From positions 71,021-123,095 of the forward strand of contig CAMCYP010000005.1 of NCBI GenBank assembly GCA_945885345.1: a stretch of DNA of 52,075 nt, in the 5' to 3' direction. Of the stretch, positions 42,140-52,075 are shown piece by piece. The stretch is from Bordetella parapertussis (GTDB taxonomy: Bacteria > Pseudomonadota > Gammaproteobacteria > Burkholderiales > SG8-41). How positions within the stretch are numbered: the first letter of the stretch is position 1; every line of letters begins with the position of its first letter. A program made the translations under genes and the position numbers. The notes beneath the pieces were generated by a model that did no database searches, was not told the origin of the DNA, and was given only the letters and a program-made list of their open reading frames with translations.

Positions 42140-43888
42140 ATGGACGGAGTCACGGAAGCAAAAAGCAGCGAATTCATCCGGCTGGAAACCGATGTGCTGG
42201 TCATCGGCGGTGGTGTGGCCGGCACCATGGCCGCGATCCCGGCGCTGGAAGCCGGATTGAAAGTGGTGATCTGCGAAAAAGGCAAGATCCTTGACCACTG
42301 CGGCAGCATCGGCTGCGGTGTCGATCATTATCTGACGATCATGGAGTCCGGGCCGGAGTGGGATACGCCGGAGTTCCTGTTGAAGCACGTACCCGAACTG
42401 ACCGACGGCATCGTCGACATGGCGGTGGCGGGGCGGGTGATTCATGAAATGCCGCGCATTTTCCGCAAAATCGAAGCCATGGGCGTCGACTTCAAGGACA
42501 GCAAAACGGGAGACTATTACCGTCTGCGTTCCTTTGGTTTGCCGGGGACGTACCATATCAATTTCGATGGCACCGATTTCAAGAAGCACCTTGGTGAACG
42601 TGTGCGCAAGGGCAAGGCCACAGTACTGATGCGCACCATGGTCGTGCAGTTGCTGGTCAAGGACAACCGTGCTTACGGCGCCATAGCCTTCAATTTCCGC
42701 ACGGGCGAGTGGACGGTGATCCGCGCCAAAGCGGTGGTGCTGGCCGCGGGCGACGTCAACCGCATTTCGCAGAACGCTTCGGGCCTGGCCTTCGATTCCT
42801 GGCATATCCCGTACAACACCGGTGACGCGCAGGCGATGGGTTATCACGCCGGTGCCGCGCTGGCCAACATGGAGTCGGTGGAAGCGACGCTGACGCCCAA
42901 GGGCTTCTCCTGCCAAGGCCTGAATGCACTGGTCAGCCTCGGCGCCTATTTCGTCAACAAGGCCGGCGAACGCTTCATGTTCAAGTACGACAAGAAGGGC
43001 GAGAACGCCCGCCGCGCGGTGATTGCCGACGGCGTCATCAACGAATACCTGCTCGGCAACGGCCCGATCTATCTTGACTGCCGTCACCTGCCGCAGGACA
43101 TGCTCGACCGCATGGAGCACACGCTGCAGGTTGATCGTTACACACTGCCGGCCTATTACCAGCAGAAGGGCGTCAACTTCCGTGAAGAACTGGTCGAAGT
43201 GTCGGTGTCCGAGCTGAGCATCCGGCGCAGCGGCGTGTATTTCCGCGGCAGCGGCCTCGCCGTCGACACTAATGGCGAAACCGCGGTCGAAGGCCTGTTT
43301 GCCGCCGGGGATTGCGCGACGGTCAGCGGCGGCATCTCGGGTGCGGCAGTGCTGGGACACATCGCTGGCGAAGGTGTGGTGCAGCGCATTCGCGCCACCA
43401 CCGGCGCCTTGCCTGAGGTCGATCGCAGGACGCTGGATGAGGTGCGCGCGCGGTCAGTGGCACATCTGCAGCAAACAGACGGTTTGCCGTGGAAGGAATA
43501 TGAAGACACCACCCGGCAGACGGTCAGCGATTATGTCGGCGTGCGCCGCAATGACCGCGGCCTGAAACTGGCGCTGGATACCTTGCTGGCACTGGCGAAA
43601 CGCGAGCCGACGCTGAAGGCCGATGACCTGCACGGCCTGATGCGTGTGCACGAAGCCAAAAACATCCGCATGAATGCCGAGATCATGGCCACTGCGTCAC
43701 TGGCGCGCCAGGAAACCCGCACCGGCTCTTCGCACTTCCGCATGGATTATCCGCAGACGGATGATGCGAACTGGCGCAAGTTCGTGATTGTCGAGCGTGG
43801 CGCTGACGGACCGGTGACCCGCACCTTGTCCACGGACCTGCCGCTGTCTGCGGCATTCAGCCGCAACAACGCTGCCGTGGCGGCTTGA
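42140..43888 (+). CDS. FAD-dependent flavoprotein of the fumarate reductase/AprA-like group
   Basis: 582 aa. The N-terminal FAD-binding motif is VLVIGGGVAGTMAAIPALEA with GLKVVICEKG (about 19-48), and the later GLFAAGDCATVSGG block (about 389-402) is typical of succinate dehydrogenase/fumarate reductase/adenylylsulfate reductase flavoproteins. DHCGSIGCGVDHYL (about 52-65) is a Cys-containing stretch not expected in fumarate reductase. The ATG at 42140 has GGGAGC close upstream. It is followed 9 bp later by a two-cluster ferredoxin, the AprA-AprB layout. Electron flow to or from the ferredoxin is inferred; the substrate is unknown, possibly an acid brought by TctABC. Confidence 0.85.
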   Translation: MDGVTEAKSSEFIRLETDVLVIGGGVAGTMAAIPALEAGLKVVICEKGKILDHCGSIGCGVDHYLTIMESGPEWDTPEFLLKHVPELTDGIVDMAVAGRVIHEMPRIFRKIEAMGVDFKDSKTGDYYRLRSFGLPGTYHINFDGTDFKKHLGERVRKGKATVLMRTMVVQLLVKDNRAYGAIAFNFRTGEWTVIRAKAVVLAAGDVNRISQNASGLAFDSWHIPYNTGDAQAMGYHAGAALANMESVEATLTPKGFSCQGLNALVSLGAYFVNKAGERFMFKYDKKGENARRAVIADGVINEYLLGNGPIYLDCRHLPQDMLDRMEHTLQVDRYTLPAYYQQKGVNFREELVEVSVSELSIRRSGVYFRGSGLAVDTNGETAVEGLFAAGDCATVSGGISGAAVLGHIAGEGVVQRIRATTGALPEVDRRTLDEVRARSVAHLQQTDGLPWKEYEDTTRQTVSDYVGVRRNDRGLKLALDTLLALAKREPTLKADDLHGLMRVHEAKNIRMNAEIMATASLARQETRTGSSHFRMDYPQTDDANWRKFVIVERGADGPVTRTLSTDLPLSAAFSRNNAAVAA

Positions 43889-43897
43889 GGAGCAAAC

Positions 43898-44176
43898 ATG
43901 GCTACGATACAAAAAGAAGTGTTCAACCCCATCCGCATTAATCCTGAGACCTGCGTCAAGTGCAACCTCTGCGACTGGATCTGTCCCGGTGACCTGATTT
44001 ACAAGGAAGAGGACAACCGCGAGACATTGCCGGTGATCAAATATCCGGACGAATGCTGGTATTGCGGGCTGTGCCAGTCGATCTGTCCGACCAATGCCAT
44101 TACCGTGGTGTTTCCGGAGCAGATGGTGAACAACAAAATCGATGTGGCCACCCTGTTGGGGAAGGTGGCTGAATAA
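43898..44176 (+). CDS. 4Fe-4S dicluster ferredoxin (AprB-like subunit)
   Basis: 92 aa with two full binding motifs: CVKCNLCDWICP and CWYCGLCQSICP, so two [4Fe-4S] clusters. A charged loop (KEEDNRETLPVIKYPDE) separates them, as in AprB. No signal peptide. Starting 9 bp after the flavoprotein and ending 3 bp before a hydrolase gene, it most likely forms an electron-transfer complex with the flavoprotein. No sulfate-reduction genes are near, so a role in dissimilatory sulfur metabolism is unlikely. Confidence 0.92.
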   Translation: MATIQKEVFNPIRINPETCVKCNLCDWICPGDLIYKEEDNRETLPVIKYPDECWYCGLCQSICPTNAITVVFPEQMVNNKIDVATLLGKVAE

Positions 44177-44179
44177 GGT

Positions 44180-45334
44180 ATGGCGGATCGCGGCGGCATG
44201 TCCGGTGAACGTACGCTGGAGCAGGTCAAGACCGAAATCATCCGGCGCGCCGGCCGTAACAGCCCGCTGGAGCACATCGGTGCAGACGATGCGCAGGCAG
44301 CCGTTGCCGCACTGACCAGTCTCGATCGTGATCATTGGGCCGAGGTCTGGTGTGCGATCGGCCTGCGCCACGAAGCGGAAGGCGATGCGCTGCGGCAGCG
44401 GAGTGCCGACGCCACGGCCATCCACGATGCCTATTACCTGGCCTACGCTAATTGCCGCACCGGTCGTTATCCGGTGGCCAGCACATCTGGCAAGCAGGAA
44501 GCGCATCGCCATTCCCTGCGCTGTTTCCGCAAGGCGGCGCATTATTTTGATCCGCCGCTGCAGGTGGTCGAAATCCCGTTTGAAGGAAAAATGCTGACCG
44601 GCTATCTGCAGGTGCCGGTCGCTGTGTCGCGGCCGCCGGTGGTCATCCACTGGGGTGGTGTCGATGGCTGGAAGGAGGACCGGCAACGCAACAGCGGCAT
44701 CCTTCATGCGCAGGGACTGGCGACATTCACCATGGACATGCCCGGCGCCGGCGACAATCCGGCGCGCTTCATGGAGCCGGATGCAGAGCGGACGTTTTCC
44801 GCGGTCATCGATCACCTGCAGCAGCGCGATGAGGTGGATGGCGCGCGGATCGGCGTCTGGGGCGGCAGCTTCGGTGGTTACTGGGCGGCCAAGCTGGCGC
44901 ATGTTGAGGCCGCGCGGATCAAGGCTGCCGTCACCCAGGGCGGCAACGCGCACTACGGTTTTCAGCGCGAGTGGCTGGAACCGGCGCTGACGCGAACTGC
45001 GTCGACCTATCTTCTCGGGCCGGCGAGCCTGCTCGATGCGCGGAGCTGGGTACTGGGTGCGCGCACGCTGGAGGAAGTGCTGGCCACGGCGCCGCGGCTC
45101 TCGCTTCTGGACCAGGGCCTGCTCGACGGTCCGTGCGCGCCATTGCTGGCGGTGAATGGCAAACTGGATGATCAGGCGCCGATCGCCGATGTTTATATTC
45201 TGCTCGAACACGGCATACCGAAAACGGCACGGGTCTATCCCGACGGCGGCCACATGGGGCGTACGCCCGGCATGAAAGAGCGGGTGATTGCCGAGCAGAT
45301 CGCGCAGTGGCTGCGTGACAGGCTGATGCGCTAG
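44180..45334 (+). CDS. Alpha/beta hydrolase (FrsA/DUF1100-like)
   Basis: 384 aa. The nucleophile elbow is GGSFGGYWAAK; the Asp is likely in NGKLDDQAP and the His in DGGHMGRTPG. The N-terminal helical part (1-130) and the region before the core (HSLRCFRKAAHYFD, VEIPFEGKML) resemble the hydrolase at 11242-12399, so the two are paralogs. It starts 3 bp after the ferredoxin stop and appears to be the last enzyme of the tct module. Probable C-C or ester bond hydrolysis in the pathway; substrate unknown. Confidence 0.85.
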   Translation: MADRGGMSGERTLEQVKTEIIRRAGRNSPLEHIGADDAQAAVAALTSLDRDHWAEVWCAIGLRHEAEGDALRQRSADATAIHDAYYLAYANCRTGRYPVASTSGKQEAHRHSLRCFRKAAHYFDPPLQVVEIPFEGKMLTGYLQVPVAVSRPPVVIHWGGVDGWKEDRQRNSGILHAQGLATFTMDMPGAGDNPARFMEPDAERTFSAVIDHLQQRDEVDGARIGVWGGSFGGYWAAKLAHVEAARIKAAVTQGGNAHYGFQREWLEPALTRTASTYLLGPASLLDARSWVLGARTLEEVLATAPRLSLLDQGLLDGPCAPLLAVNGKLDDQAPIADVYILLEHGIPKTARVYPDGGHMGRTPGMKERVIAEQIAQWLRDRLMR

Positions 45335-45492
45335 CGACAGATTCGACGCGGGGCGTGAAAAATGCCTTGCCTGTCCGCAGTTTCGTCTGTTAACTGGTAC
45401 GGCTGCATTTGCAACTTCCCACATGATTGACCGTCACAGCTTCATGCAAGCGGGTGTTGCATGACTGTTTGCCACATGGAGAAATCCCCACG

Positions 45493-45960
45493 ATGAGTCG
45501 CCTGCAATCGCTGACCGCCATTCTGGCCGCCGGTTTTTTTTGTTTCATGGCCGGCAATGCGCCGGCACAATCGCCCGCCAAACCTGCACCGCCGATGGAG
45601 CGTACGGAGCATCAATGGAAGGGAGGCAGCCTGTCCTCGACTTTTGGCGCGCACTGGATGGGCAGTGAATTAAAAATGATCCGCGAAGAAATGAATGAAA
45701 ACGCGGGGGTGATCGAGAAAAACGAATTTTTCTTCAATGCCGGTGCCTTGCTGCATTACAAGCAGGATCGTTATCCGTCGCCGGGAAAATCCGGCCCGGC
45801 GGTGGCGCTGATGGCATCCTTCGACAAAACCGGTAAGCCCGCGATATCGATGAAACGTGTGGACGGCAAACCGGTGGGGCCGGTCAGTCCCGAGGACATC
45901 GCGCTGGCGCGAAAACATCTGGCTGAATTGCTGGCCATCACTGCCAAGGTCAAGCGCTGA
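45493..45960 (+). CDS. Secreted protein of unknown function
   Basis: 155 aa. Signal peptide (core LTAILAAGFFCFMAG) with cleavage near APAQS. The mature part has a Trp/Gly-rich segment (EHQWKGGSLSSTFGAHWMG) and a basic end (ITAKVKR). No family recognised. The ATG at 45493 follows GGAGAAA; earlier in-frame Met codons add a non-signal extension. It follows the tct module by 158 bp in the same direction and may or may not belong to it. Confidence 0.65.
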   Translation: MSRLQSLTAILAAGFFCFMAGNAPAQSPAKPAPPMERTEHQWKGGSLSSTFGAHWMGSELKMIREEMNENAGVIEKNEFFFNAGALLHYKQDRYPSPGKSGPAVALMASFDKTGKPAISMKRVDGKPVGPVSPEDIALARKHLAELLAITAKVKR

Positions 45961-46146
45961 ACAGGTCGCTGCTGCGGCGTCTACGGCCACATTAAATATT
46001 TAATAAAATCAAATAGTTAACTTGGTTGTCGCACGACAACCCGGCGTGTATGCTCGAATTCAAAGACATGGCGCCGGTTTTTTTGAACCGGCCCGCGCGT
46101 CGCTGACCTGGTGTCCGGCGCGCGTTATCCCGGCGGAGGTATCACG

Positions 46147-48648
46147 ATGCTTGTCCTGTTCACGCTGCTCGCCGTGTTCGCGGTGGCCTGGTTCCTTGCC
46201 TATCACCGGACACCGGCGCTGGTATGGACAGTGGTATATGCCGTCGCGCTGGGCGGACTTGCTTATTGCAAGCTGTGGCCGCAAGGCCTGCTGACCATTG
46301 TCTGGGTGCTGCTGGTCGTCATTTCCCTGATTGCGATTCCGTCACCCTTGCGCCGTAGCGTGGCCGGTGCGCCGCTGCTGAAACTGTTTCGCCGCATCCT
46401 GCCGGCGGTGTCGAAGACCGAACAGGAGGCGCTGGAAGCCGGCACCGTGTGGTGGGACGGCGAACTGTTCAGCGGTCGCCCGGACTGGACCAAACTGCTC
46501 GCCTATCCCAAACCGCGGCTGACGGCGGAGGAACAGGCCTTCATTACCGGTCCGCTGCACGAACTGTGCGAAATGTTGAGCGACTGGGAAGTCACCTACG
46601 AATCCAGCGACATGCCGCCGCAGGTCTGGCAGTTCATCAAGGACAACGGTTTCCTTGGCATGATCATTCCCAAGGAATATGGCGGCAAGGGTTTTTCCGC
46701 GCTGGCGCATTCACAGGTGGTGATGCAACTGACCACGCGCAGCGGCACCGCTGCAGTATCGGTGATGGTGCCCAATTCTCTCGGGCCTGCAGAGCTGCTG
46801 CTGCATTACGGCACCAAAGAGCAGAAGGATTACTACCTGCCGCGGCTGGCCAAAGGCATCGAGATGCCGTGCTTTGCGCTGACCAGCCCGGAAGCCGGAT
46901 CGGATGCCGGCGGCATTCCCGATTTCGGCATCGTCTGCAAGGCTGAGTGGCAGGGCAAGCCCGATGTGCTGGGCATCCGCCTGACCTGGGAAAAACGCTA
47001 CATCACGCTGGGCCCGATCGCGACACTGCTCGGTCTGGCATTCCAACTCTACGATCCCGACCACCTGCTAGGGCAGCAGGATGATGTCGGCATCACGCTG
47101 GCACTGGTGCCCACCGACATGCCGGGCGTGCACATCGGGCGTCGCCATCGCGCGATGACGGCGACCTTCATGAACGGTCCGAACTGGGGCAAGGATGTGT
47201 TCATCCCGATGGAGTACGTCATCGGCGGCGTGGCACAGGTGGGCGAAGGCTGGAAAATGCTGATGAACTGCCTCGCTGCCGGGCGTTCGATTTCGCTGCC
47301 AGCGAATGGTGTGGGTATTTCCAAGCTGTCAACGCTGACCACCGGCGCCTACGGCCGCGTGCGCCAGCAGTTCAAGTTGTCGATCGGCAAGTTCGAAGGC
47401 GTTGAAGAGGCAATGGCGCGCATCGCCGGCAATGTTTATGTCATGGATGCGGCGCGGGTGATGACCGCCGGCGCGGTGGACCTCGGCGAAAAACCCTCGG
47501 TGATCTCGGCCATCGTCAAATACCACCTCACCGAACGCGGCCGCCAGGTCATCAACGATGCGATGGATGTACACGGCGGCAAGGGCATCTGCATGGGGCC
47601 GAACAATTACCTTGCCAGCGCCTATATGCAGACGCCGATTGCGATCACCGTCGAAGGCGCCAACATCCTGACGCGGACCATGATCATTTTCGGCCAGGGC
47701 GCGATTCGCGGCCATCCGTTTGTGCTGAAGGAAATCGAAGCAACAAGGGAAAAAGATCCCAAAAAGGCGCTGCGCGATTTCGACCGCGCGTTTTTCGGCC
47801 ATATCGCCTTCACGCTGTCGAATGTGGCGCGGGTGTTGTGGATGGGTATCACCGGTGCGCGGCTGACGGCCGTGCCCGGCGGTGCGCCGGAGTTGCGCCA
47901 CTATTACCAGCAGCTGACGCGACTTTCGAGCGGATTCGCACTGACCGCCGACATGGCGATGTTCCTCTGTGGCGGCACGCTGAAACGAAGGGAGCGTCTT
48001 TCGGCCCGGTTGGGTGACGTGCTGAGCCAGCTCTACCTCGCTTCAGCGGTGCTGAAGCGTTACGAGGACGATGGCCGGCCGCAGGCCGACCTGCCCCTCG
48101 TACGCTGGGGGCTGCTTGATTGCCTGTACCGCATCGAAGAGTCGTTTTATTCGATCTTCGAGAATCTGCCGTGGCCCGTCGTGTCGTGGTTGTTGCGGGT
48201 ACTTATCTTTCCGCTGCTGATGCCCTATGGCCGCGAATTCGCGCCGCCACGCGATCCGCTGGGGCATGCCGTGGTCGGGCTGATGATGACGCCGGGGCCG
48301 ACGCGTGACCGGCTGACGCGCGGCGTGTTCATTTCCGACAATGAGAACGATCCGGTGCGTACGCTGGAATCGGCGCTGACCGCTGTCATTGCCGCCGAAC
48401 CGGTGGAAGCGAAACTGCGCCAGGCGCAGCAGGCGGGGCGCATCAATCGTGGTCATGCAGACCAGGTCGCCGCAGCGGGATTGAAGGCGGGCGTGATCAC
48501 GCAGGCAGAAGCGGATTTGCTGAAACGCGCGACCGAACTGCGGCGCCGCGTGATCATGGTTGATGATTTTCCGAAAGACTTCGGCAAGTCGGAGCTGCAC
48601 CAGACCACGCAGCCGGTCACCTTCGAAGCGCTGGCGCGAAAAACATGA
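46147..48648 (+). CDS. fadE: Acyl-CoA dehydrogenase FadE
   Basis: 833 aa, close to the E. coli FadE size. Two or three N-terminal hydrophobic segments (about 1-70, LLAVFAVAWFLAYHRT) are followed by the acyl-CoA dehydrogenase core: CFALTSPEAGSDAGGIPD and MDVHGGKGICMGPNNYLA, then the DUF1974-type C-terminal region to the end. FadE performs the first step of fatty acid beta-oxidation, using FAD to make the trans-2-enoyl-CoA. A GGAGG 8 nt before the ATG supports the start at 46147 over 46111. The stop overlaps the next gene by ATGA. Confidence 0.93.
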   Translation: MLVLFTLLAVFAVAWFLAYHRTPALVWTVVYAVALGGLAYCKLWPQGLLTIVWVLLVVISLIAIPSPLRRSVAGAPLLKLFRRILPAVSKTEQEALEAGTVWWDGELFSGRPDWTKLLAYPKPRLTAEEQAFITGPLHELCEMLSDWEVTYESSDMPPQVWQFIKDNGFLGMIIPKEYGGKGFSALAHSQVVMQLTTRSGTAAVSVMVPNSLGPAELLLHYGTKEQKDYYLPRLAKGIEMPCFALTSPEAGSDAGGIPDFGIVCKAEWQGKPDVLGIRLTWEKRYITLGPIATLLGLAFQLYDPDHLLGQQDDVGITLALVPTDMPGVHIGRRHRAMTATFMNGPNWGKDVFIPMEYVIGGVAQVGEGWKMLMNCLAAGRSISLPANGVGISKLSTLTTGAYGRVRQQFKLSIGKFEGVEEAMARIAGNVYVMDAARVMTAGAVDLGEKPSVISAIVKYHLTERGRQVINDAMDVHGGKGICMGPNNYLASAYMQTPIAITVEGANILTRTMIIFGQGAIRGHPFVLKEIEATREKDPKKALRDFDRAFFGHIAFTLSNVARVLWMGITGARLTAVPGGAPELRHYYQQLTRLSSGFALTADMAMFLCGGTLKRRERLSARLGDVLSQLYLASAVLKRYEDDGRPQADLPLVRWGLLDCLYRIEESFYSIFENLPWPVVSWLLRVLIFPLLMPYGREFAPPRDPLGHAVVGLMMTPGPTRDRLTRGVFISDNENDPVRTLESALTAVIAAEPVEAKLRQAQQAGRINRGHADQVAAAGLKAGVITQAEADLLKRATELRRRVIMVDDFPKDFGKSELHQTTQPVTFEALARKT

Positions 48649-49423
48649 GCGGCATGCTCTACGCGGTCAGTGATGGTGTCGCCACCATCACTTTCAACCG
48701 CCCGGCGGTGATGAATGCGCTGGACTCGGACATGATCCGCGCATTCCGCGCCAGCACTGAGCGCGCCGCCGCCGATCCGGAGGCGCGGGTCATCGTGCTG
48801 CGTGGCGCGGGTCCGGCCTTTGTCGCTGGCGGTGATGTGGCGATGTTCCGTGACAAGGTGGCGGAGATGGCTACGCTGGTGCCAGAGCTTGCCGCTGAAC
48901 TGCATCGCGGCATTCTCGCGCTGCGCCGCGCGCCGCAACCGGTGATCGCTGCCGTGCATGGCGCCGTGGCCGGCGCGGGGTTCAGCATCATGCTCGCCTG
49001 CGATCTGGTGCTGGCGGCAGCAGGCACGCAGTTTTCACTGGCCTACAGCCGTATCGGCACCAGCCCTGACGGTGGCGCGACCTGGTTTTTGCCGCGCCTG
49101 ACCGGATACCAGAAAGCGATGGAACTGATGTTGCTGGCCGATACCGCGGACGCGGAAACCATGCAGCGTCTGGGTGTAGTCAACCAGGTGCTGGCTGCCG
49201 ATCAACTGGCGGCAGCTACCGAAAAACTGGCGCGCCGCCTGGCCGCGGGTCCGGTGCAGGCCTATGCCGAAACCAAGGCGCTGGCCAATCGCGCGATGCA
49301 TGCCGGTCTCGCCGCGCAACTCGATGCCGAGGCACTGGCCTTCGCGCGCTGTGCAAAGACGGAAGATTTTGCCGAGGGCGTTACGGCGTTCACGGATAAA
49401 CGCAAACCGAATTACAAAGGGAA

Positions 49424-49427
<4 letters not shown>
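48645..49427 (+). CDS. Enoyl-CoA hydratase/isomerase (crotonase family)
   Basis: 260 aa. The oxyanion-hole block HGAVAGAGFSIMLACDLVLA (about 105-124) and AYSRIGTSPDGGATWFLPRL (about 131-150) are the crotonase core. At the usual second catalytic Glu there is Asp (SPDGGAT), as in PaaG-like isomerases, so the activity could be isomerisation rather than hydration. It overlaps fadE and the SDR gene by ATGA, giving a coupled operon of acyl-CoA conversion. Confidence 0.9.
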
Positions 49428-50251
<824 letters not shown>

Positions 50252-50276
50252 CGCTGTTCGGCAAGGAGGATGCAGG

Positions 50277-52075
50277 ATGAATAAAAACAACGATACATCG
50301 CATGTCATTCCGATGGCGACAGCGGGCACCCTGGACGGCCTGTTTCGCGAGCGCGTGAAGCGCACGCCGGACATCGTCGCCTACAAGGCCTACAACGAAC
50401 AGCACGGCAACTGGCGCGATTACACCTGGGCGCAGATCGATCGCCAGATCGCGCGCTGGCAGGCCGCGCTGGAGAAAGACGGACTGCAGCCGGGTGACCG
50501 CGTCGCGGTGATGCTGCGCAATTCGCCGGAATGGGTGATGTTTGACCAGGCCGCACTGGGCCTCGGTCTGGTGGTGGTGCCGCTCTATACCCAGGATCGC
50601 TGCGAAAACGTGGCTTACATCATCAACAATGCCGGATGCAAGGTGTTGCTGATCGACGGCCTGGAGCAGTGGCAGGCGCTGCAGGATGTGGTTGGTGAAC
50701 TGAGCGGCGTGGTGCGTTTCCTGACCGTCAACGCGTTACCGGCCGCCGGCAGCGATGCGCGTCTGAAATGGATCGGCGACTGGCTGCCGGAAGACGGCGG
50801 TGCAACCCGGCACCTGGCGCGTGACGGCAACACGCTGGCGACCATCGTCTACACCTCCGGCACCACCGGCCGGCCCAAGGGTGTGATGCTGTCACACACC
50901 AACATCCTGTCGAATACCGAGGCCGCGCTGAGTGTGCTGGCCACCGGGCACGACGACATTTTCATGTCCTTCCTGCCGCTGTCTCATACCTTTGAGCGCA
51001 CCTGCGGTTATTACCTGACGGTGATGGCGGGCTCGATCACCGCCTATGCGCGCTCGATCCAGCAGCTCGGCGAAGATCTGCAAACCATCCGGCCGACGAT
51101 GCTGATTTCGGTGCCGCGCATTTATGAGCGTATCTGGGGCACCATCCGCGCCAAACTGGATGAAGGTCCGCCACTGCGCAAAAAGCTGTTTCTGCTCGCA
51201 GCCGAAGTCGGTTATGCGCGCTTCGAGCATGCGCAGGGCCGCGGCTCGTGGCAGGCATCGTTCCTGCTGTGGCCGCTGCTCAACAGGCTGGTGGCGGCCA
51301 AGGTGCTGGCGCGGCTTGGTGGACGGCTGCGCTATGCCTTGTCGGGCGGCGCCGCGCTGCCGCCGGATATTTCGCGCATTTTCATCGGCCTCGGACTGCC
51401 GATCCTGCAGGGCTATGGCATGACCGAAGCCAGCCCCATCGCCACGGCGAATTGTCCCGACAACAACATTCCGGCGAGCGTCGGCCAGCCAATTCCCGGA
51501 GTCCAGGTCAAAATCGGTGACAAGGATGCGGTGATGATCAAGGGCCCCAACGTGATGATGGGGTACTGGGGCAATGAGGAAGCCACAAAAGCGATGATCC
51601 AGCCTGACGGCTGGTTGAATTCCGGCGATACCGGACGCATCGGTGATCAAGGCCATTTGTTCATTACCGGGCGGCTGAAGGATGTGATCGTGATGTCCAA
51701 CGGCGAAAAAGTACCGCCCGGAGACATGGAAGCGGCAATTGCGCGCGATCCGCTGTTCGAACAGGTGATGCTGCTCGGCGAGGGTAAACCCTTCCTTACG
51801 GTGATGACGGTGTTGAATGCCGATCACTGGCAGAAACTGGCCGCGGCGTCCGGCCTTGATGTCAGCGCACCGCGTTCAGCGCAGGCCGAAAAAGCCATCC
51901 TCGGTCGCATCGCGGCACAGATCGCCGATTTTCCGGGTTATGCGCAGGTGCGGCGGGTGACCGTGACACTGGATGCATGGACCGTGGAGAACGGGCTGCT
52001 GACCCCGACCATGAAGCTGAAACGCACCAAGGTCATGGAAAAATTCAATGCCGAAATCGACGGCATGTATGCTGG
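50277..52075 (+). CDS. Long-chain acyl-CoA synthetase (AMP-forming), 3' end cut
   Basis: 599 codons visible, open at the window end. ATP/AMP motif IVYTSGTTGRPKGVMLSHTN (about 188-207), LQGYGMTEASP, GWLNSGDTGRIG, and GRLKDVIVMSNGEKVPP mark the ANL superfamily; the long spacing and LSHTFERTCGYY resemble long-chain or FAA1/FadD15-type synthetases. It activates fatty acids to acyl-CoA for the FadE step encoded upstream. The start at 50277 has AGGAGG at 50264-50269. It is the last gene in view of the acyl-CoA operon. Confidence 0.93.
   Translation, partial: MNKNNDTSHVIPMATAGTLDGLFRERVKRTPDIVAYKAYNEQHGNWRDYTWAQIDRQIARWQAALEKDGLQPGDRVAVMLRNSPEWVMFDQAALGLGLVVVPLYTQDRCENVAYIINNAGCKVLLIDGLEQWQALQDVVGELSGVVRFLTVNALPAAGSDARLKWIGDWLPEDGGATRHLARDGNTLATIVYTSGTTGRPKGVMLSHTNILSNTEAALSVLATGHDDIFMSFLPLSHTFERTCGYYLTVMAGSITAYARSIQQLGEDLQTIRPTMLISVPRIYERIWGTIRAKLDEGPPLRKKLFLLAAEVGYARFEHAQGRGSWQASFLLWPLLNRLVAAKVLARLGGRLRYALSGGAALPPDISRIFIGLGLPILQGYGMTEASPIATANCPDNNIPASVGQPIPGVQVKIGDKDAVMIKGPNVMMGYWGNEEATKAMIQPDGWLNSGDTGRIGDQGHLFITGRLKDVIVMSNGEKVPPGDMEAAIARDPLFEQVMLLGEGKPFLTVMTVLNADHWQKLAAASGLDVSAPRSAQAEKAILGRIAAQIADFPGYAQVRRVTVTLDAWTVENGLLTPTMKLKRTKVMEKFNAEIDGMYA

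Overview
The window looks like chromosomal DNA of a GC-rich betaproteobacterium of the Burkholderiales/Bordetella type. The evidence is six periplasmic Bug/TctC-type solute receptors in 52 kb, an ispD-ispF pair convergent with an OmpR/EnvZ (RisA/RisS)-like two-component system, a tsaB-rimI-uracil-DNA glycosylase cluster, and a lemA-TPM-TPM cluster. No rRNA, tRNA, CRISPR array, transposase or integrase was recognised. Taxonomy is inferred from gene content only.

Layout. 326-2780: an MHS-family transporter divergent from a two-domain rhodanese. 2802-11020: an accessory catabolic block with two Bug receptors, a CaiB/BaiF CoA-transferase, a MaoC hydratase, an MmgE/PrpD protein, a GntR-UTRA regulator, a nitroreductase and an M28-like protein that lacks its metal ligands. 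From about 5.4 to 11.0 kb the block is visibly AT-richer than its surroundings. Its right edge (11039-11176) is a 45-codon 3' fragment of a second rhodanese gene, closely related to the intact one at the left edge. A gene scar and a long palindromic repeat lie inside it (5100-5355), so it looks like a rearranged or acquired island. 11242-13577: an alpha/beta hydrolase and a Bug receptor. 13964-16012: a cupin-rubredoxin fusion followed by a TauD-like dioxygenase. 16038-26832, mostly minus strand: a small periplasmic protein, a DMT permease, a CDF metal exporter, a beta-hydroxyacid dehydrogenase-like protein, an ankyrin protein, two divergent Bug receptors, an enolase-superfamily enzyme, a MESH1-like HD protein, an FBT/BT1-like permease and an AMMECR1 protein.

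26921-37686 is mostly housekeeping: ispD-ispF, the envZ/ompR pair, small secreted proteins (one with CX6C repeats and EF-hands), a lone DGQHR/DndB-like protein, RidA, tsaB-rimI-udg with ATGA overlaps, and lemA-TPM-TPM.

38005-45960 is a second catabolic module: a short leader ORF, complete tctA-tctB-tctC, an AraC regulator, an FAD flavoprotein with a two-cluster ferredoxin (AprAB-like layout), an alpha/beta hydrolase and a secreted protein. It reads as an uptake system for an organic acid coupled to an electron-transfer enzyme and a hydrolase; the substrate cannot be read from the sequence. 46147-52075 is a tightly coupled acyl-CoA operon: FadE-type dehydrogenase, crotonase, HSDL2-like SDR and acyl-CoA synthetase, the last cut by the window end.

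The best candidates for undescribed biology are the flavoprotein/ferredoxin/hydrolase module with its own TctABC, the rhodanese-bounded CoA-transferase/MaoC/MmgE block with its M28-like pseudoenzyme, and the cupin-rubredoxin fusion paired with a dioxygenase.
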